This document shows, piece after piece, positions 27,751-37,225 of a stretch of DNA of 64,000 bases (within the stretch, counting starts at the first letter, position 1; each line of letters starts with the position of its first letter). The notes beneath the pieces were generated by a model. It had not been told where the DNA came from. It made no database searches and saw only the letters and a program-made list of their open reading frames with translations. Source of the stretch: DATBVX01 sp963724625 (GTDB lineage Bacteria; Pseudomonadota; Gammaproteobacteria; Steroidobacterales; Steroidobacteraceae); NCBI GenBank assembly GCA_963724625.1, contig CAVRVO010000002.1, positions 1 through 64,000 on the forward strand, in the 5' to 3' direction. The position numbers were made by a program, and so were the translations under genes.

Positions 27751-28605
27751 TCATCGTAGGTTGCCGAGAAACGTGGTATCGGATCCGACAGGCCGTTGTG
27801 GACCAATCTGCATCGGGCCCACGCCCCAACCACATCCCTGTACGCAGTGAATTTCCGCACCCGAGGGCAGATCGTCCAACTCGAGCAGGAACCTCGCCTC
27901 GAGTTCCTGCTCGGTAACGGCAGTCCGCATGAGCTTCTCGTTGAAAACAGCACAGCGCCCATCGGACATGACGAGGCCCAGGCGGCCGCGCGCGACTACT
28001 TGCCCACCGTCACGTTCGAGCACCGCCTCAAATGGCTGGCCCGCCCTCATGTTTTGAACCGCGTGGTACACATCCATCCGTACTCGCATCGGTACGGCAT
28101 TGAAGCTCGTAACGGCATCGCCCGTCCTGAATCCCGCTTGCTCAGCGGCTGAACCCGGTGCGACTGCGATAACGATCACCTTGGTGTTGGGGCCCGGTAC
28201 TTCCTCTGTTTCGCACATCGAGCCCGGATTACCCCGCTCATCGATTGTGTCCTGACATCGTTCCGAGGACTCAAGAGGACGAGGATGTGACTTCGTCTGC
28301 AACCCCAGGCAGACGGTATCAGCGAGGGGTCGCTCTTCCACCGAGCGCGTTTGGAGGTCCTCCATCGACGCGACGATGTTGCTGCTGGCGATGAGGGCAC
28401 GACACGGTTGCCCGGCAGAACACTCAATCGTCTTTTCGACCCACAAGCAGCCCGTCTGGCAGCGAGCGGCAATGGTGTCCGGTTGCGGCTGCGCGGGCAG
28501 GGTCAACTCGAGAACGAAGCTGTCAGCCGCCTGTGTTTGAGCCGCAGTGCTTAGTACAGGTGGCAATAGCGACAGACTTGCGGTCAGAACGATTGGAAGA
28601 CGCAT
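27751..28605 (-). CDS. secreted PDZ-domain protein with two CxxGCxW motifs (paralogue B)
   Basis: A 284-residue exported protein with the same order as the gene at 20325: a signal peptide, RCQTGCLWVEKTIEC, a PDZ domain with IAVAPGSAAEQAGFRTGDAVTSFN, and IHCVQGCGW near the end. The shared phrases VRSxCLG-like, VASSxIVAS-like and ALIASSNIVASMEDL versus AVIASSSIVASIDQL show true homology. The tail after the second motif differs and lacks the CEGNC of paralogue A. Function unknown; periplasmic location expected. Confidence 0.7.
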   Translation of the reverse strand: MRLPIVLTASLSLLPPVLSTAAQTQAADSFVLELTLPAQPQPDTIAARCQTGCLWVEKTIECSAGQPCRALIASSNIVASMEDLQTRSVEERPLADTVCLGLQTKSHPRPLESSERCQDTIDERGNPGSMCETEEVPGPNTKVIVIAVAPGSAAEQAGFRTGDAVTSFNAVPMRVRMDVYHAVQNMRAGQPFEAVLERDGGQVVARGRLGLVMSDGRCAVFNEKLMRTAVTEQELEARFLLELDDLPSGAEIHCVQGCGWGVGPMQIGPQRPVGSDTTFLGNLR

Positions 28606-28645
28606 ATGTTCTTACCTCCCGCCGTGGGCACGCGGTGCGTACGCA

Positions 28646-29458
28646 CTACCAGCGGAACACTGCCGCGATCAGAGGTCCGTTGAAGTTGAGCGACTCGATG
28701 GTCTCGCCCGACTTCATGTCGTAGTCAAGGTAGCGCCACGCGGCGAGCACGTCGCCCCAACCGAACGAGTAGCCAAGTCCAGCCATCGCCTGCCAGGTGA
28801 GATCCGATTCGCCAGTGCCGACGTCGAGGTGATAGGGCGCAAACCACCTGCGCTCTTCGCCGAAGGCCAGCCGGCCCCGGACACCGATGATCACGTCCCA
28901 GTTCTGCAGGTTGTCGTCGCGTACTCCCGTGCGATCGGGCAGCGCCACTGAGCCGACGTTTCCGGTGAGCGTCCAGTCCAGCGTGTCCTTGAGGTCAAGC
29001 AAGCGCACTCCGCCGATCACATCGAGGGAGGCCTCGGGTGTCCTCACCGCCTGATACAAGCCGGTGAGTGTCCACGCCCAGCCCTTGAGATCGAAGCCGA
29101 CGTTCGCGCTCACGTCGGCAGGCAACGGCACGCCGCCGAGGCTGAGCCCTCGCGTGCCCGACTTGCGGTCACCGACGTCCACGTAGGCGATGTCCGTGAA
29201 CACTCCGAACTGTCCCCGGCGTGCGTCGAACGAACCCATGAAAACCATCTTCAAGTTCTCGATGATCGTGTCGATGCTGATGCCGGCGCCGCTTCCGCCA
29301 TCCGAGGGCGGGAATGCCGTGGTGCCGTCGATGGTCGGCAACCACAAGTAGATTCCGGCCTGGAACTTCCAATCCTCGGCGGACTGCGCCGCGGCGGGTC
29401 CCGAGATCAAGGCTGCGGCCACACCAGCGGTCAGCGTCTTCAGCAAGGTTGCCTGCAT
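28646..29458 (-). CDS. outer-membrane beta-barrel protein
   Basis: A 270-residue protein with a signal peptide (AGVAAALISGPAAAQ). It has alternating beta-strand segments (WKFQAGIYLWLPTIDG, GWAWTLTGLYQAV, WFAPYHLDVGTG, YSFGWGDVLAAWRYLDYDM) and a C-terminal aromatic residue (AAVFRW), the signal for barrel insertion by BAM. About 8-10 strands are expected. No transport partner is adjacent, and the role is unknown. Confidence 0.75.
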   Translation of the reverse strand: MQATLLKTLTAGVAAALISGPAAAQSAEDWKFQAGIYLWLPTIDGTTAFPPSDGGSGAGISIDTIIENLKMVFMGSFDARRGQFGVFTDIAYVDVGDRKSGTRGLSLGGVPLPADVSANVGFDLKGWAWTLTGLYQAVRTPEASLDVIGGVRLLDLKDTLDWTLTGNVGSVALPDRTGVRDDNLQNWDVIIGVRGRLAFGEERRWFAPYHLDVGTGESDLTWQAMAGLGYSFGWGDVLAAWRYLDYDMKSGETIESLNFNGPLIAAVFRW

Positions 29459-29633
29459 GTCAATCTTCCGTCCTGTCGCAATCCAGTTTTTCTAGTCCCA
29501 GCTTGAAGGTTACGCGGCAAGGCACACGAGACTCCACCTGGACATACCCCTGCCCAGTCACTCGGGCCCCATGGCCTTGTTCCACCTCAGCCAGGGATAT
29601 ATCGCTACACTGTCACCCCATGGGGGCAGTCGA

Positions 29634-31401
29634 GTGACTGACGCGCCCACAGAGCGCGAACGAGAGAACACCTGGAGCAGGCTGCGCCGTCGCAAGGTGG
29701 TGCAGTGGGGACTACTCTACGTCGCCGCTGCCTGGGGACTCCTGCAGGGCCTTGAGTATGTCAGCGACGCCTTCCAGTGGCCGGCACAGCTCCGCCAGAT
29801 CGCGCTACTCGCACTTCTGATCGGCATGCCCATCGCCCTTGTCCTCGCCTACTACCACGGCGATCGCGGTCAGCAACGGATCACCACGCCTGAGTTTGCG
29901 ATTCTTACGCTGCTCCTGCTGCTGGGCGGCGGGGCGTTCTGGTACTACCAACGTGCGGGCGAGACAACTACGGCTGCAGCGCCACCGCCAGCGACCGCTG
30001 CCAGCGCGACCGACCATTCCATCGCCGTGCTCCCCTTCGTGAACATGAGTCCGGACAAGGAGCAGCAATATTTCGCCGACGGCATCTCGGAAGAGCTGCT
30101 CAACCTGCTGGCCCAGATTCCGGAGCTGCGCGTTATCGCGCGCACCTCGTCGTTCTCCTTCAAGGGCAAGGATGTAGACATCGCCGAGATTGCGCGCAAG
30201 CTCAATGTCGCCAACGTACTCCAGGGGAGCGTGCGCAAGTCGGGTGACACGTTGCGAATCACCGCACAGCTCGTCCGCGCCTCGGACAGCTCGCACCTGT
30301 GGTCTCAGACGTACGACCGACGGATGACCGACGTGTTCAAGGTGCAGGATGAGATCGCCGGCGCCGTAGTAGACGAGCTCAGGATCAAGCTGCTCCATGC
30401 CGCACCGAAGCTGCGAGTAACCGATCCGCGGGCCTACACACTCTTCCTGCAGGCTCGCGAGGTCATGCGGCAGTACAACCCCGCGGCAACTGAGCAGGCG
30501 ATTGCGCTCTACAAGCAGGCGCTGGCCATCGATCCGAGCTATGCGCCTGCCTGGGACGGGCTGGCCGAGGGTTACTACAACCTGATTGACCTCGGCGTGG
30601 TACCCAGCGCTCGGGTGTTCGCGTTGGCCCACGAAGCGATCGCAAAGGCGCTCGCGAACGACCCCCGCTACGCCCCGGCGTACGCGCGGGCGGCGTTGCT
30701 CGAGGGAGCCATCGCAGGGGACCTGGTGGCAGCGGCTCGACACCTGGAGCAGGGGCTATCGCTGGATCCCTCCAACCTCGACCTGATCGGCGTGGCCATC
30801 AAGATCGCGCGACGGCTGGGTCGTATGCAACAAACGGTCGACCTCGCCGAGTATGTGGTCGCGCGAGATCCCGTCAACATGCACGGTCACGAGCAACTGG
30901 CCGTTAGTTACGTCTACACAGGTCGCCTGGACGAAGCCATTGCGGCGTACCGTACCGGTCTCAAGCTCGTTCCAGGATCCGCGACCGAACACTACCAGAT
31001 CGGTGACACGCTGCTGCTGAAGGGTGACGAAAACGCCGCCTTGGCAGAATTCAAGCAGGAGCCGGTCGAGGGCTTTCGCCTCGTAGGGCTGTCGATGGCA
31101 TATCACGCGCTGGGTCGCAAGGCCGAATCGGACGCCGCACTCGATGAACTGATCCAGAAATATAGGCAGACGGTGAGCTACAACATCGCCTACACGCTGG
31201 CCTACCGGGGCGAGGTCGACCGCGCCTTTGAGTGGCTCGACAAGGCGGTCACCTACCATGATTCGATTGTCGGCCTCGTCGCCTTCGACCCGTGGATGCA
31301 GAGCCTGCATTCGGATCGCGCTGGTTGCCATTTCTGCGAAAGAACGGCATGGCGCCGAACAGCTGGCGGCGATCAAGTTCAATGTCACGGTGCCTAAGTG
31401 A
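29634..31401 (+). CDS. TolB/FlgO-domain TPR membrane protein, frameshifted near the end
   Basis: A protein of about 588 residues starting at GTG 29634. A cytosolic N terminus leads into three hydrophobic segments. A FlgO/TolB-like domain follows (AVLPFVNMSPDKEQQYFADG ... LLAQIPELRVIARTSSFSFK), then TPR repeats to the C terminus. Related proteins often carry adenylate-cyclase or winged-helix output domains, but none is present here. In the last 30 codons one base seems lost near 31316 and another near 31357. Correcting both gives RKNGMAP-EQLAAIKFNVTVPK and a stop at 31401; the uncorrected frame stops at 31397. Confidence 0.75.
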
Positions 31402-31405
31402 GCGC

Positions 31406-32647
31406 GTGCCCCTGACACCGCTCTCCACTTCAGCGCCGGCGCGCGGCGGCCTGTTCTCGTACGAGAACGGTCTGGTGCTGTTGCTTGGAATGACGTTCGG
31501 CTTCGCCTACTTCGATCGCACGGCGCTCAACTTTCTCACGCCCTTCATCGTCCCGGATCTCGGGCTCAGCAACACGCAGGTGGGGTTGCTCAGCTCGGGG
31601 CTTTCGATCACTTGGGCGGTGTCTGCCTATGTCATCGGACGGTGGTCCGATGCGGCAGGTGTGCGCAAGCCGTTCCTGCTCGCGTTCATCGCCATCTTCT
31701 GCGCGTGCTCGTTCCTCTCCGGAATGGCGCCGACCTTCATGCTGCTGCTCGTGGCGCGCATGATCATGGGCGCCGCGGAGGGACCGGTACTGCCGGTGTG
31801 CCTGGCGATCGTCAACGCCGAATCCTCGCCGCACCGGCGCGGCATCAACGCCGGGTTCATGCAGAACTTCTTCGGCACGCTCCTGGGCGCGGTGCTGGCG
31901 CCCGTCGTGCTGGTCGCACTCGCGAACGCGTTCAATTGGCGAGTCGCGTTCTACGTGGCCGGCATCCCCGGTCTCCTGTGCGGACTCGCCATCTGGCTCT
32001 GGGTGCGCGAGCCCCAGGACTCACGACCCGTGACGCAGCACGAGCGCATCGATCTGTGGCAGATGCTGGGCGTACGCAACATCTGGGTGTGTTGCCTCAT
32101 CAGCATCTGCCTGATCGGCCACGTGGTCGTATTGCTCGCGTTCCTGCCGCTCTATCTCACGAGCGTGCGCGGTTACTCCACGACGTTGATGAGCTGGGTC
32201 ATGAGCGTGGCGGGGATGGCAGGACCGTTCGCGTTCCTCGTGCCAGCGCTCTCTGATCGCATCGGACGTAAGCCCGCCACAGTGGTGTTTTCCTTCGCAG
32301 CGATCCTGGCGCCGTTGGCGGCGCTGTATTTCCACGGCCCACCGACGTTGCTCGCGGCGATCATGTTCGGCGGCATGCTGAGCGCGGGAGTCTTCCCGCT
32401 GTTCATGGGCATCATCCCGGGCGAAACCATTTCGCGCCGTCATGCGGCGACGGCGATGGGCCTCATCGTGTGCGTCGGGGAAATCGGGGGCGGCGTCGCC
32501 ACGCCGGTCGTGGCCGGCTGGCTGGCAGATCGAAGCACGCTCGCTGCGCCTCTCATGATTGCCGCAGCGGCAGCCGTGATCGCGGGCGCATTGGCGCTGC
32601 TGCTACAAGAAACGGCGCCAGTGAAGGTGGGCGCGGCGTCATCCTGA
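31406..32647 (+). CDS. MFS transporter
   Basis: A 12-helix major facilitator of about 413 residues. Helices 1-2 include FGFAYFDRTALNFLTPFIV, and the MFS loop 2-3 motif appears as GRWSDAAGVRKPF with the second-half copy ALSDRIGRKPATVV. This resembles the anion:cation symporter/hexuronate group. The GTG at 31406 is chosen because it follows the TPR gene's restored stop by 4 bp; the exact start is uncertain. Its last 9 bp overlap the end of the higA gene on the other strand. Confidence 0.85.
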   Translation: MPLTPLSTSAPARGGLFSYENGLVLLLGMTFGFAYFDRTALNFLTPFIVPDLGLSNTQVGLLSSGLSITWAVSAYVIGRWSDAAGVRKPFLLAFIAIFCACSFLSGMAPTFMLLLVARMIMGAAEGPVLPVCLAIVNAESSPHRRGINAGFMQNFFGTLLGAVLAPVVLVALANAFNWRVAFYVAGIPGLLCGLAIWLWVREPQDSRPVTQHERIDLWQMLGVRNIWVCCLISICLIGHVVVLLAFLPLYLTSVRGYSTTLMSWVMSVAGMAGPFAFLVPALSDRIGRKPATVVFSFAAILAPLAALYFHGPPTLLAAIMFGGMLSAGVFPLFMGIIPGETISRRHAATAMGLIVCVGEIGGGVATPVVAGWLADRSTLAAPLMIAAAAAVIAGALALLLQETAPVKVGAASS

Positions 32648-33040
32648 CCGACGGCTCTTCTTCAATCGGTATTCGGCCCGTGGCTCGCGTATCAGAAGTG
32701 CGGGAGGGATGTCGAGCTTCTCATACAGCGCGCGGATCATCGGCAATGTGAGCGCCCGCTTGCGCGAGAGGACTTCCGACGCCCGATTCTTGCCTCCGAG
32801 TAACGGTGCTATGTCCTTCTGCCGGAGCCCCTGTTGTTCCATCCGGAACAGGATGGCGTCCACGGGATCGGGCTTGCGGAACATGAATCGCGCCTTCTCA
32901 TAATCTTCCACGAGCTTCGCCAACAGTTCGAGGCGTCCACCCTCGGCCGACTCCAGCTTCGGATCCCGCGCCGCGAGTTTCTCGATCTCACCAAGGTAAC
33001 GGCGATACTGCTCTTCAGTCTTGATGATCCTGGGTTCCAT
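32639..33040 (-). CDS. HigA-type antitoxin, HTH
   Basis: A 133-residue protein with the HigA/COG5499 pattern: KTEEQYRRYLGEIEKLA, LVEDYEKARFMFRKPDPVDAI, then a helix-turn-helix at EQQGLRQKDIAPLLGGKNRA and ASEVLSRKRALTLPMIRAL. It normally binds its HigB toxin and represses the operon. The frame is open upstream, but MEPRIIK at 33040 matches the family start. In place of a full higB upstream there is only a short tail (33054-33095), so this looks like an orphan antitoxin. Confidence 0.85.
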   Translation of the reverse strand: MEPRIIKTEEQYRRYLGEIEKLAARDPKLESAEGGRLELLAKLVEDYEKARFMFRKPDPVDAILFRMEQQGLRQKDIAPLLGGKNRASEVLSRKRALTLPMIRALYEKLDIPPALLIREPRAEYRLKKSRRSG

Positions 33041-33053
33041 GGCTCTCGCGGCT

Positions 33054-33095
33054 CTAGCGCTTGCGGTTTCGCTCGTCGTACTCGGCATGCGTACC
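33054..33095 (-). pseudogene. HigB toxin C-terminal relict
   Basis: Read on the minus strand, 33095 to 33054 gives GTHAEYDERNRKR and a TAG stop, which matches the conserved GTHxEYD end of HigB toxins. The stop lies 13 bp before the higA start, the usual higBA spacing. Immediately upstream the frame hits a stop, and no further HigB sequence is visible. Confidence 0.5.
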
Positions 33096-33488
33096 CGCGT
33101 CTGGTCAGATCGGCGGCGAAGGTAGCACATGTGTTCCCATAATGGGAACTTGGACGAGCGGCCACCAGCTGCATTTCTGCAGCAAGCGGCCAGATAGGAG
33201 TGAAGCGGCATCTTGCGACGGCCGCGGCACAGCTCAAGCGTCCCGCACTCGGGACCGAAGTGTCCGCGACTGTCCCGGACACGGGACGCGGACGTCCGCA
33301 GCGGACACCTGATCTCGAGGACGCCGACGAGACTTTTAGAAATAACAGCGTGTTAGCGCTTGCCACCAGGCTGGCACGGGCCGTGCTAGTAGGAAGTCGA
33401 CCAGGATTTAAACGCGCAGCGCCCGGACAGCATCTCAGAGTCAGCGTCGTTGCGATCGGAATTGGGCAAGGGTTCGAAGGAGAGCGCC

Positions 33489-33860
33489 ATGAGCACGCAG
33501 CAGAAGATTCGAGGGATCGCGTTGGCCACCCTGATGGCCACGGGAGCTTTGCTGGCATCGGCGACGCAGGCCGGCGAGGGCTGCACGAATGAGCGGGCTG
33601 ACATCATCCGCACCTACGCCAACCTCGGGCACGTGACCGTGACGGGTCAGCGCTCCGCAGAGGTTGCGGAACTCGGCAGCATGACCGTCAGTGCTCAGCG
33701 TCTTTCCAACACGCGCCTCGCAGACCTTGGCTCGATCACCGTGACCGCACGACGCTCCGCGGCCCTGCTGGTCGCGGACCTCGGTAGCCTCACGGTAACC
33801 GCCCCGCGCAACGAGACGATGCGGGTCGCCGCGCGCTCTTCGGATCGCTCCTGGAACTGA
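33489..33860 (+). CDS. small secreted protein with four LGxxTVTxxR tandem repeats
   Basis: A 123-residue protein with signal peptide MSTQQKIRGIALATLMATGA...ASATQA. The mature part has four repeats of 16-18 residues: LGHVTVTGQR, LGSMTVSAQR, LGSITVTARR and LGSLTVTAPR. The alternating pattern suggests stacked beta-strands. No family recognised. The start has AAGGAGAG just upstream, and a hairpin terminator follows at 33874. A displaced fragment of this gene lies at 40167-40236. Confidence 0.7.
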   Translation: MSTQQKIRGIALATLMATGALLASATQAGEGCTNERADIIRTYANLGHVTVTGQRSAEVAELGSMTVSAQRLSNTRLADLGSITVTARRSAALLVADLGSLTVTAPRNETMRVAARSSDRSWN

Positions 33861-33873
33861 TCTCCTCCTCCTC

Positions 33874-33906
33874 GAGCCTGTCGGATTTTCGGCAGGCTCG
33901 CTCTTT
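33874..33906. terminator. rho-independent terminator, probably bidirectional
   Basis: A 10-bp stem (33874-33883 with 33890-33899, one G-T pair) with a 6-nt loop, followed by CTCTTTTC. It lies between the ends of two convergent genes and could serve both. Confidence 0.65.
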
Positions 33907-35416
33907 TCACGACACCGACGGTCGCACGTTCGCATTCAGTCGGAACAGATTCGTCGGGTCGTACTTGTCCTTGAGTTTCCTCAGTCTCGGGTAGTTTCCG
34001 AGGTAGTTGTCGTCCACCTGCTTCTGCGACTCCTCGACCGCGTCGTTCGTGTAGAAACCATACGTATAAGGCGCGATCGTCGTCCAGTACCGGCGCAGCG
34101 CCTCGAGGTGCGGCGCCGGGTCAGCGGTGGCCGGCCAGTCGGCGACCAGCAGGGCCGTGGCATGGACGTTGCGGAACGGGAACGCAGTCGCATCGGCAGA
34201 CACACGCGCGATTGCGCCGCCGAGCTGCTGGAACGCCGCGACGGTGGCGCGCTCCGGGTGCTCCTCGAGGCCATCGATCATGGCGCTGAGGAGCTGCGGC
34301 GAGATCTTCTGCACATAGCCTGTCTTGGTGTACGAGCCGATCGCGCGCTGCTCGTTCTCGTCGCCGGCGCGCTGGAGCGCGACGTAGTCGATGGTCGTCA
34401 CGTTATCGAACACGGGCTTTCCGAGGCTCCGGATCCTGCGCAGGATTTCTTCCGCGCGACTGGCCGGGCCGGAGTAGCACACCGCGAAGCCGACGCCGTT
34501 GGCGCCCGTGAATCTGACGTTGGAGGTGAGGAGGGCGTCGAGGGCCAGATCGTCGGGGGCCTCGCCCTCGTAGTCGGCATAGAACGAGAGGACGCTCTTC
34601 GCCTGGCTGCGCGGAAACATGATCGTGCCGCCGACGACCTGCCGCTGCATCGGATGCAGGGCGAAATCGAAAGCCGTGACGACGCCGAAGTTGCCGCCTC
34701 CGCCACGCACACCCCAGAACAGGTCCGCATTGTCGTGGGCATTCGCGCGCAGGATCGTCCCCGTTGGCGGTGACGATCTCCACCGCGCGAACGTTGTCGA
34801 GCGCGAGGCCAAAGCGCCGTGCGAGGCGCCCGAAACCGCCGCCGAGTGTGAGCCCACCCACGCCGGTGTGCGATACCGTACCGCAGGTCGTCACGAGTCC
34901 GTGTGCCATCGCCTCATGGTCGAGGTCGCCCAGCAGGCTCCCGCCCGCGACGTGCGCGATGCGTGCCTGGGAGTCGATGCTTGCGCCGCGCAGGAGCGAG
35001 AGATCGATCTGCATGCCCCGCTCGCACGTGGACTTGCCGGAGGGACTATGGCCGCCGCACTTCACGGCGAGGAGCAGGTTCGATGCGCGCGCGAATTGCA
35101 CCGCGCTGCTCACGTCGGCCGCACCGCGCGGCTGCACGATCAGCGCCGGATGCTTGTCGATCTGTGCGTTGCGGACGCGGCGAGCCTGTTCATAGGCAGG
35201 AACGCCAGGCAACAGCAGATTGCCGCGCAGGCTGTCGGCGAGCTCCTGCACGCTGGCGCGGGTCAGCGTCACCGGCCGGCCATCGCCGGTGACCGCCTCG
35301 ATGTCGCGATCGACGGACATCGAGGGGCTGAGGAGAGCCGGCCAGGCGCGACCGATGGGCGCCGTGGTCAATCCCAGCACGGAAGCCCGAGCAAGGAAGC
35401 TGCGACGAGTCAGCAT
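33907..35416 (-). pseudogene. Tat-exported FAD-linked oxidase with BBE domain, one frameshift
   Basis: A berberine-bridge-type oxidase of about 500 residues. It starts MLTRRSFLARASVLGLTTAP (Tat signal). The FAD-binding PCMH domain has VQPRGAADVSSAVQFA, LAVKCGGHSPSG and GVGGLTLGGGFGRL. The C terminus holds the BBE motif NYPRLRKLKDKYDPTNLFRL. Reading breaks at about 34760, in a run of four C on the plus strand, where three would keep the frame from VTANG to ILRANAHDN. A homopolymer miscount is the simplest explanation. Confidence 0.82.
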
Positions 35417-35743
35417 GACGATCTCCCCCAGCTGCTTAGTTATCGTTCGAGCCCTCAACCGTAATGCCGACATCTTCAGCGATGCGGCGGACAAGCAATC
35501 GGCGATACATCGCGGCCAGCGATGAAATGGCAACTGTCCAAGATTGCCAAGACTCGGGAGTCGATCGTCGACAAGGCGTGCGAGCGCGATGCCACGCTGG
35601 CGAGGTTCGAGGTTCGCCCGACGTATCGGGGACCGGAACAGACGTCATTATTCGCAGGTACGTCACCCAAAGTCTGGAGTCAATTCATCGATCTGAGCGC
35701 CTCCGCCAAGGCGTTGAAGAGACTTCGCGGTAGAACTCTTGGT
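35417..35743. other. no supported gene
   Basis: About 330 bp between the oxidase start and the minus-strand HicB-like frame. Several short frames cross it, but none shows a family motif, signal peptide or convincing ribosome site. Confidence 0.5.
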
Positions 35744-36223
35744 TCAGCTCGATGCCAGCGCATGTCGCCAGCAAGTGGAGCCCCGGGCAGTTCGGGTCGT
35801 GGTCAGCGTAGCGTCCGGACCGTATCGTGGCGGCGCTCTATGACGGCGAACTGAACGCGCGGCACGGTCCAGATGCTCCTTTGCGAGCGTACGGTCGGCG
35901 CGTCGGCGCGCGATACAAGCGACGTCTGGTGAAGTGCGCGCCATGCGCTGCAGATCGTAGCATGGGTCAGCGCGGACGCGCGGAATGAGCTTCCGTGTCG
36001 AGTCGAAGAAGGCCATTCGCTCACGCAGCAATGATATGGAGATCGGCTCCGGCGATCCCTCGCCATGTTCCAATCGCTCGGCTAAGACGCGTAGCGCCAA
36101 GACCTGCGCCTTGGACAGCGCCTGGTCTCGAGTCTCGCCGTAGGCCAGTACACCAGGAAGTTGCGGTACCTCGGCGAGCCACCGGCCGTCGTCCTCGAGT
36201 TCTGATTCGATGCTGAGCTGCAT
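35744..36223 (-). CDS. HicB-like antitoxin with run-on C terminus
   Basis: The first 66 residues are a typical HicB fold: IESELEDDGRWLAEVPQLPG, YGETRDQALSKAQVLALRVLAERLEHGE. Family members end near residue 70-75. Here the frame continues to 159 with arginine-rich, unrecognisable sequence (TLAKEHLDRAARSVRRHRAPP), which suggests that the normal stop has been lost. A HicA-like start (VSEWPSSTR) overlaps it in another frame at 36024. Confidence 0.6.
   Translation of the reverse strand: MQLSIESELEDDGRWLAEVPQLPGVLAYGETRDQALSKAQVLALRVLAERLEHGEGSPEPISISLLRERMAFFDSTRKLIPRVRADPCYDLQRMARTSPDVACIARRRADRTLAKEHLDRAARSVRRHRAPPRYGPDATLTTTRTARGSTCWRHALASS
35803..36024 (-). pseudogene. possible degraded HicA toxin
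   Basis: A frame from GTG 36024 begins VSEWPSSTR, like the start of HicA toxins of the M-S-x-W-P-S type, and has a HicA-like length of 73 codons. The rest does not show the GSH motif. Best read as a decayed toxin following the HicB-like gene; weak evidence. Confidence 0.3.
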
Positions 36224-36293
36224 GACTGCCCCTTAACCTAATGCCCTTGCCACTCAACCATCGCTGAATTCTACTGCCGCGTGCCTGTAACTT

Positions 36294-36479
36294 TCATCGG
36301 CGCAGGCCGTAATCCTCGAACAGCGTCTCGGTATCGGTGATGCGGTCGGCATTCGCATCGCCGATGCCGGTCTCAATATCGCTTCGAAGCTCCAGCGCAT
36401 AGAGCACGTCCTGCCACGTTGCATCCTCCGGCAACGCATCGATGAGAGCGCGGGCCTTGTCTTTTATGGGGGTCGACAT
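36294..36479 (-). CDS. small antitoxin-like protein
   Basis: A 61-residue acidic protein from MSTPIKDKARALIDALPEDA. The pattern LPEDATWQDVLYALELRSDIETGI followed by a short C-terminal tail (ETLFEDYGLRR) is common in small antitoxins of ParE/RelE-type pairs. No toxin gene is adjacent on the same strand. Cytosolic. Confidence 0.55.
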   Translation of the reverse strand: MSTPIKDKARALIDALPEDATWQDVLYALELRSDIETGIGDANADRITDTETLFEDYGLRR

Positions 36480-36557
36480 CAGTGGGGTTCCTCGCAGGCT
36501 CATCTTACGCTCCAGGCGATATCGACAGCAGTCGCGCTGAACATATCAAGCGATACC

Positions 36558-36779
36558 ATGCGCTCGTACCGCACTTTGACCCCTCAATACGCAGATTCCG
36601 CCTTTAAGGTAGGCTTCTCGGAAAGGATCCGGGGCAGCCATTTCATCTACGCACGCCAGGGCGTTGCCGAGATCATCAATCTTCAGCCAAGGGGTGGAAA
36701 GGCAAAGCCCTATCAGGTGCGACAGGTGCGCGGCCTAGTAATCAGGTACGCGCTGAAGTTGGAAGATGGTGAAGAGTAG
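36558..36779 (+). CDS. HicA-type toxin, N terminus possibly altered
   Basis: A 73-residue protein with the HicA double-stranded-RNA-binding-like core: GFSERIRGSHFIYARQG (with the catalytic GSH), EIINLQPRGGKAKPYQV and RGLVIRYALKLEDGEE. HicA toxins cut mRNA. The first 18 residues do not match the usual helix before GF, so the gene may be truncated or shifted at its start. It overlaps the hicB gene by 14 bp, the usual hicAB arrangement. Confidence 0.72.
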   Translation: MRSYRTLTPQYADSAFKVGFSERIRGSHFIYARQGVAEIINLQPRGGKAKPYQVRQVRGLVIRYALKLEDGEE

Positions 36780-36981
36780 GTACGAAATCACGATCTATTG
36801 GAGTGACGAGGACCAGGCATACATTGCCGCGGTCCCCGATCTGCCCGGCTGCATGGCGGACGGCGCGTCCTATCACGAGGCACTTGCGGCGGCTGAACGG
36901 GCGATCGAGCTTTGGATCCAGACCGCCACGGAGATCGGGAGAGAGATTCCGCAGCCTCCCGCTGGATTGAAACGTGGGTAG
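36766..36981 (+). CDS. HicB-family antitoxin
   Basis: A 71-residue HicB with YEITIYWSDEDQAYIAAVPD, LPGCMADGASYHEALAAAER and AIELWIQTATEIGREIPQP, the partial RNase-H-like fold that neutralises HicA. It has no C-terminal HTH domain. It overlaps hicA (14 bp) and is followed within 11 bp by a second HicB-like gene. Confidence 0.82.
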   Translation: MVKSRYEITIYWSDEDQAYIAAVPDLPGCMADGASYHEALAAAERAIELWIQTATEIGREIPQPPAGLKRG

Positions 36982-36991
36982 GCTCCCTTTC

Positions 36992-37207
36992 ATGCGGTAC
37001 CTGGTTGTGCTTGAACGAAGCAAAACGGGCTTCGGTGCGTATGTGCCCGACTTGCCCGGCTGTGTCGCAGTGGGGGAAACGCGGGGCGAGGCGCTAAAGC
37101 TGATCCGAGAGGGCATCGAGCTGCACATCGAGCGCCTGCGAGACAGCGGTGAGTCTGTCCCGTCACCGACTTCACAAGCTGAAATCGTCGAGGTCGACGC
37201 GGCGTAA
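36992..37207 (+). CDS. second HicB-like antitoxin in tandem
   Basis: A 71-residue protein from MRYLVVLERSKTGFGAYVPD, with LPGCVAVGETRGEALKLIREG and IELHIERLRDSGESVP. It is related to but clearly diverged from the preceding HicB. It may be an antitoxin for another toxin or a duplicate. No HicA follows; a pseudogene fragment starts 18 bp downstream on the other strand. Confidence 0.78.
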   Translation: MRYLVVLERSKTGFGAYVPDLPGCVAVGETRGEALKLIREGIELHIERLRDSGESVPSPTSQAEIVEVDAA

Positions 37208-37225
37208 CCCTCTCCTCGCAGTGCG

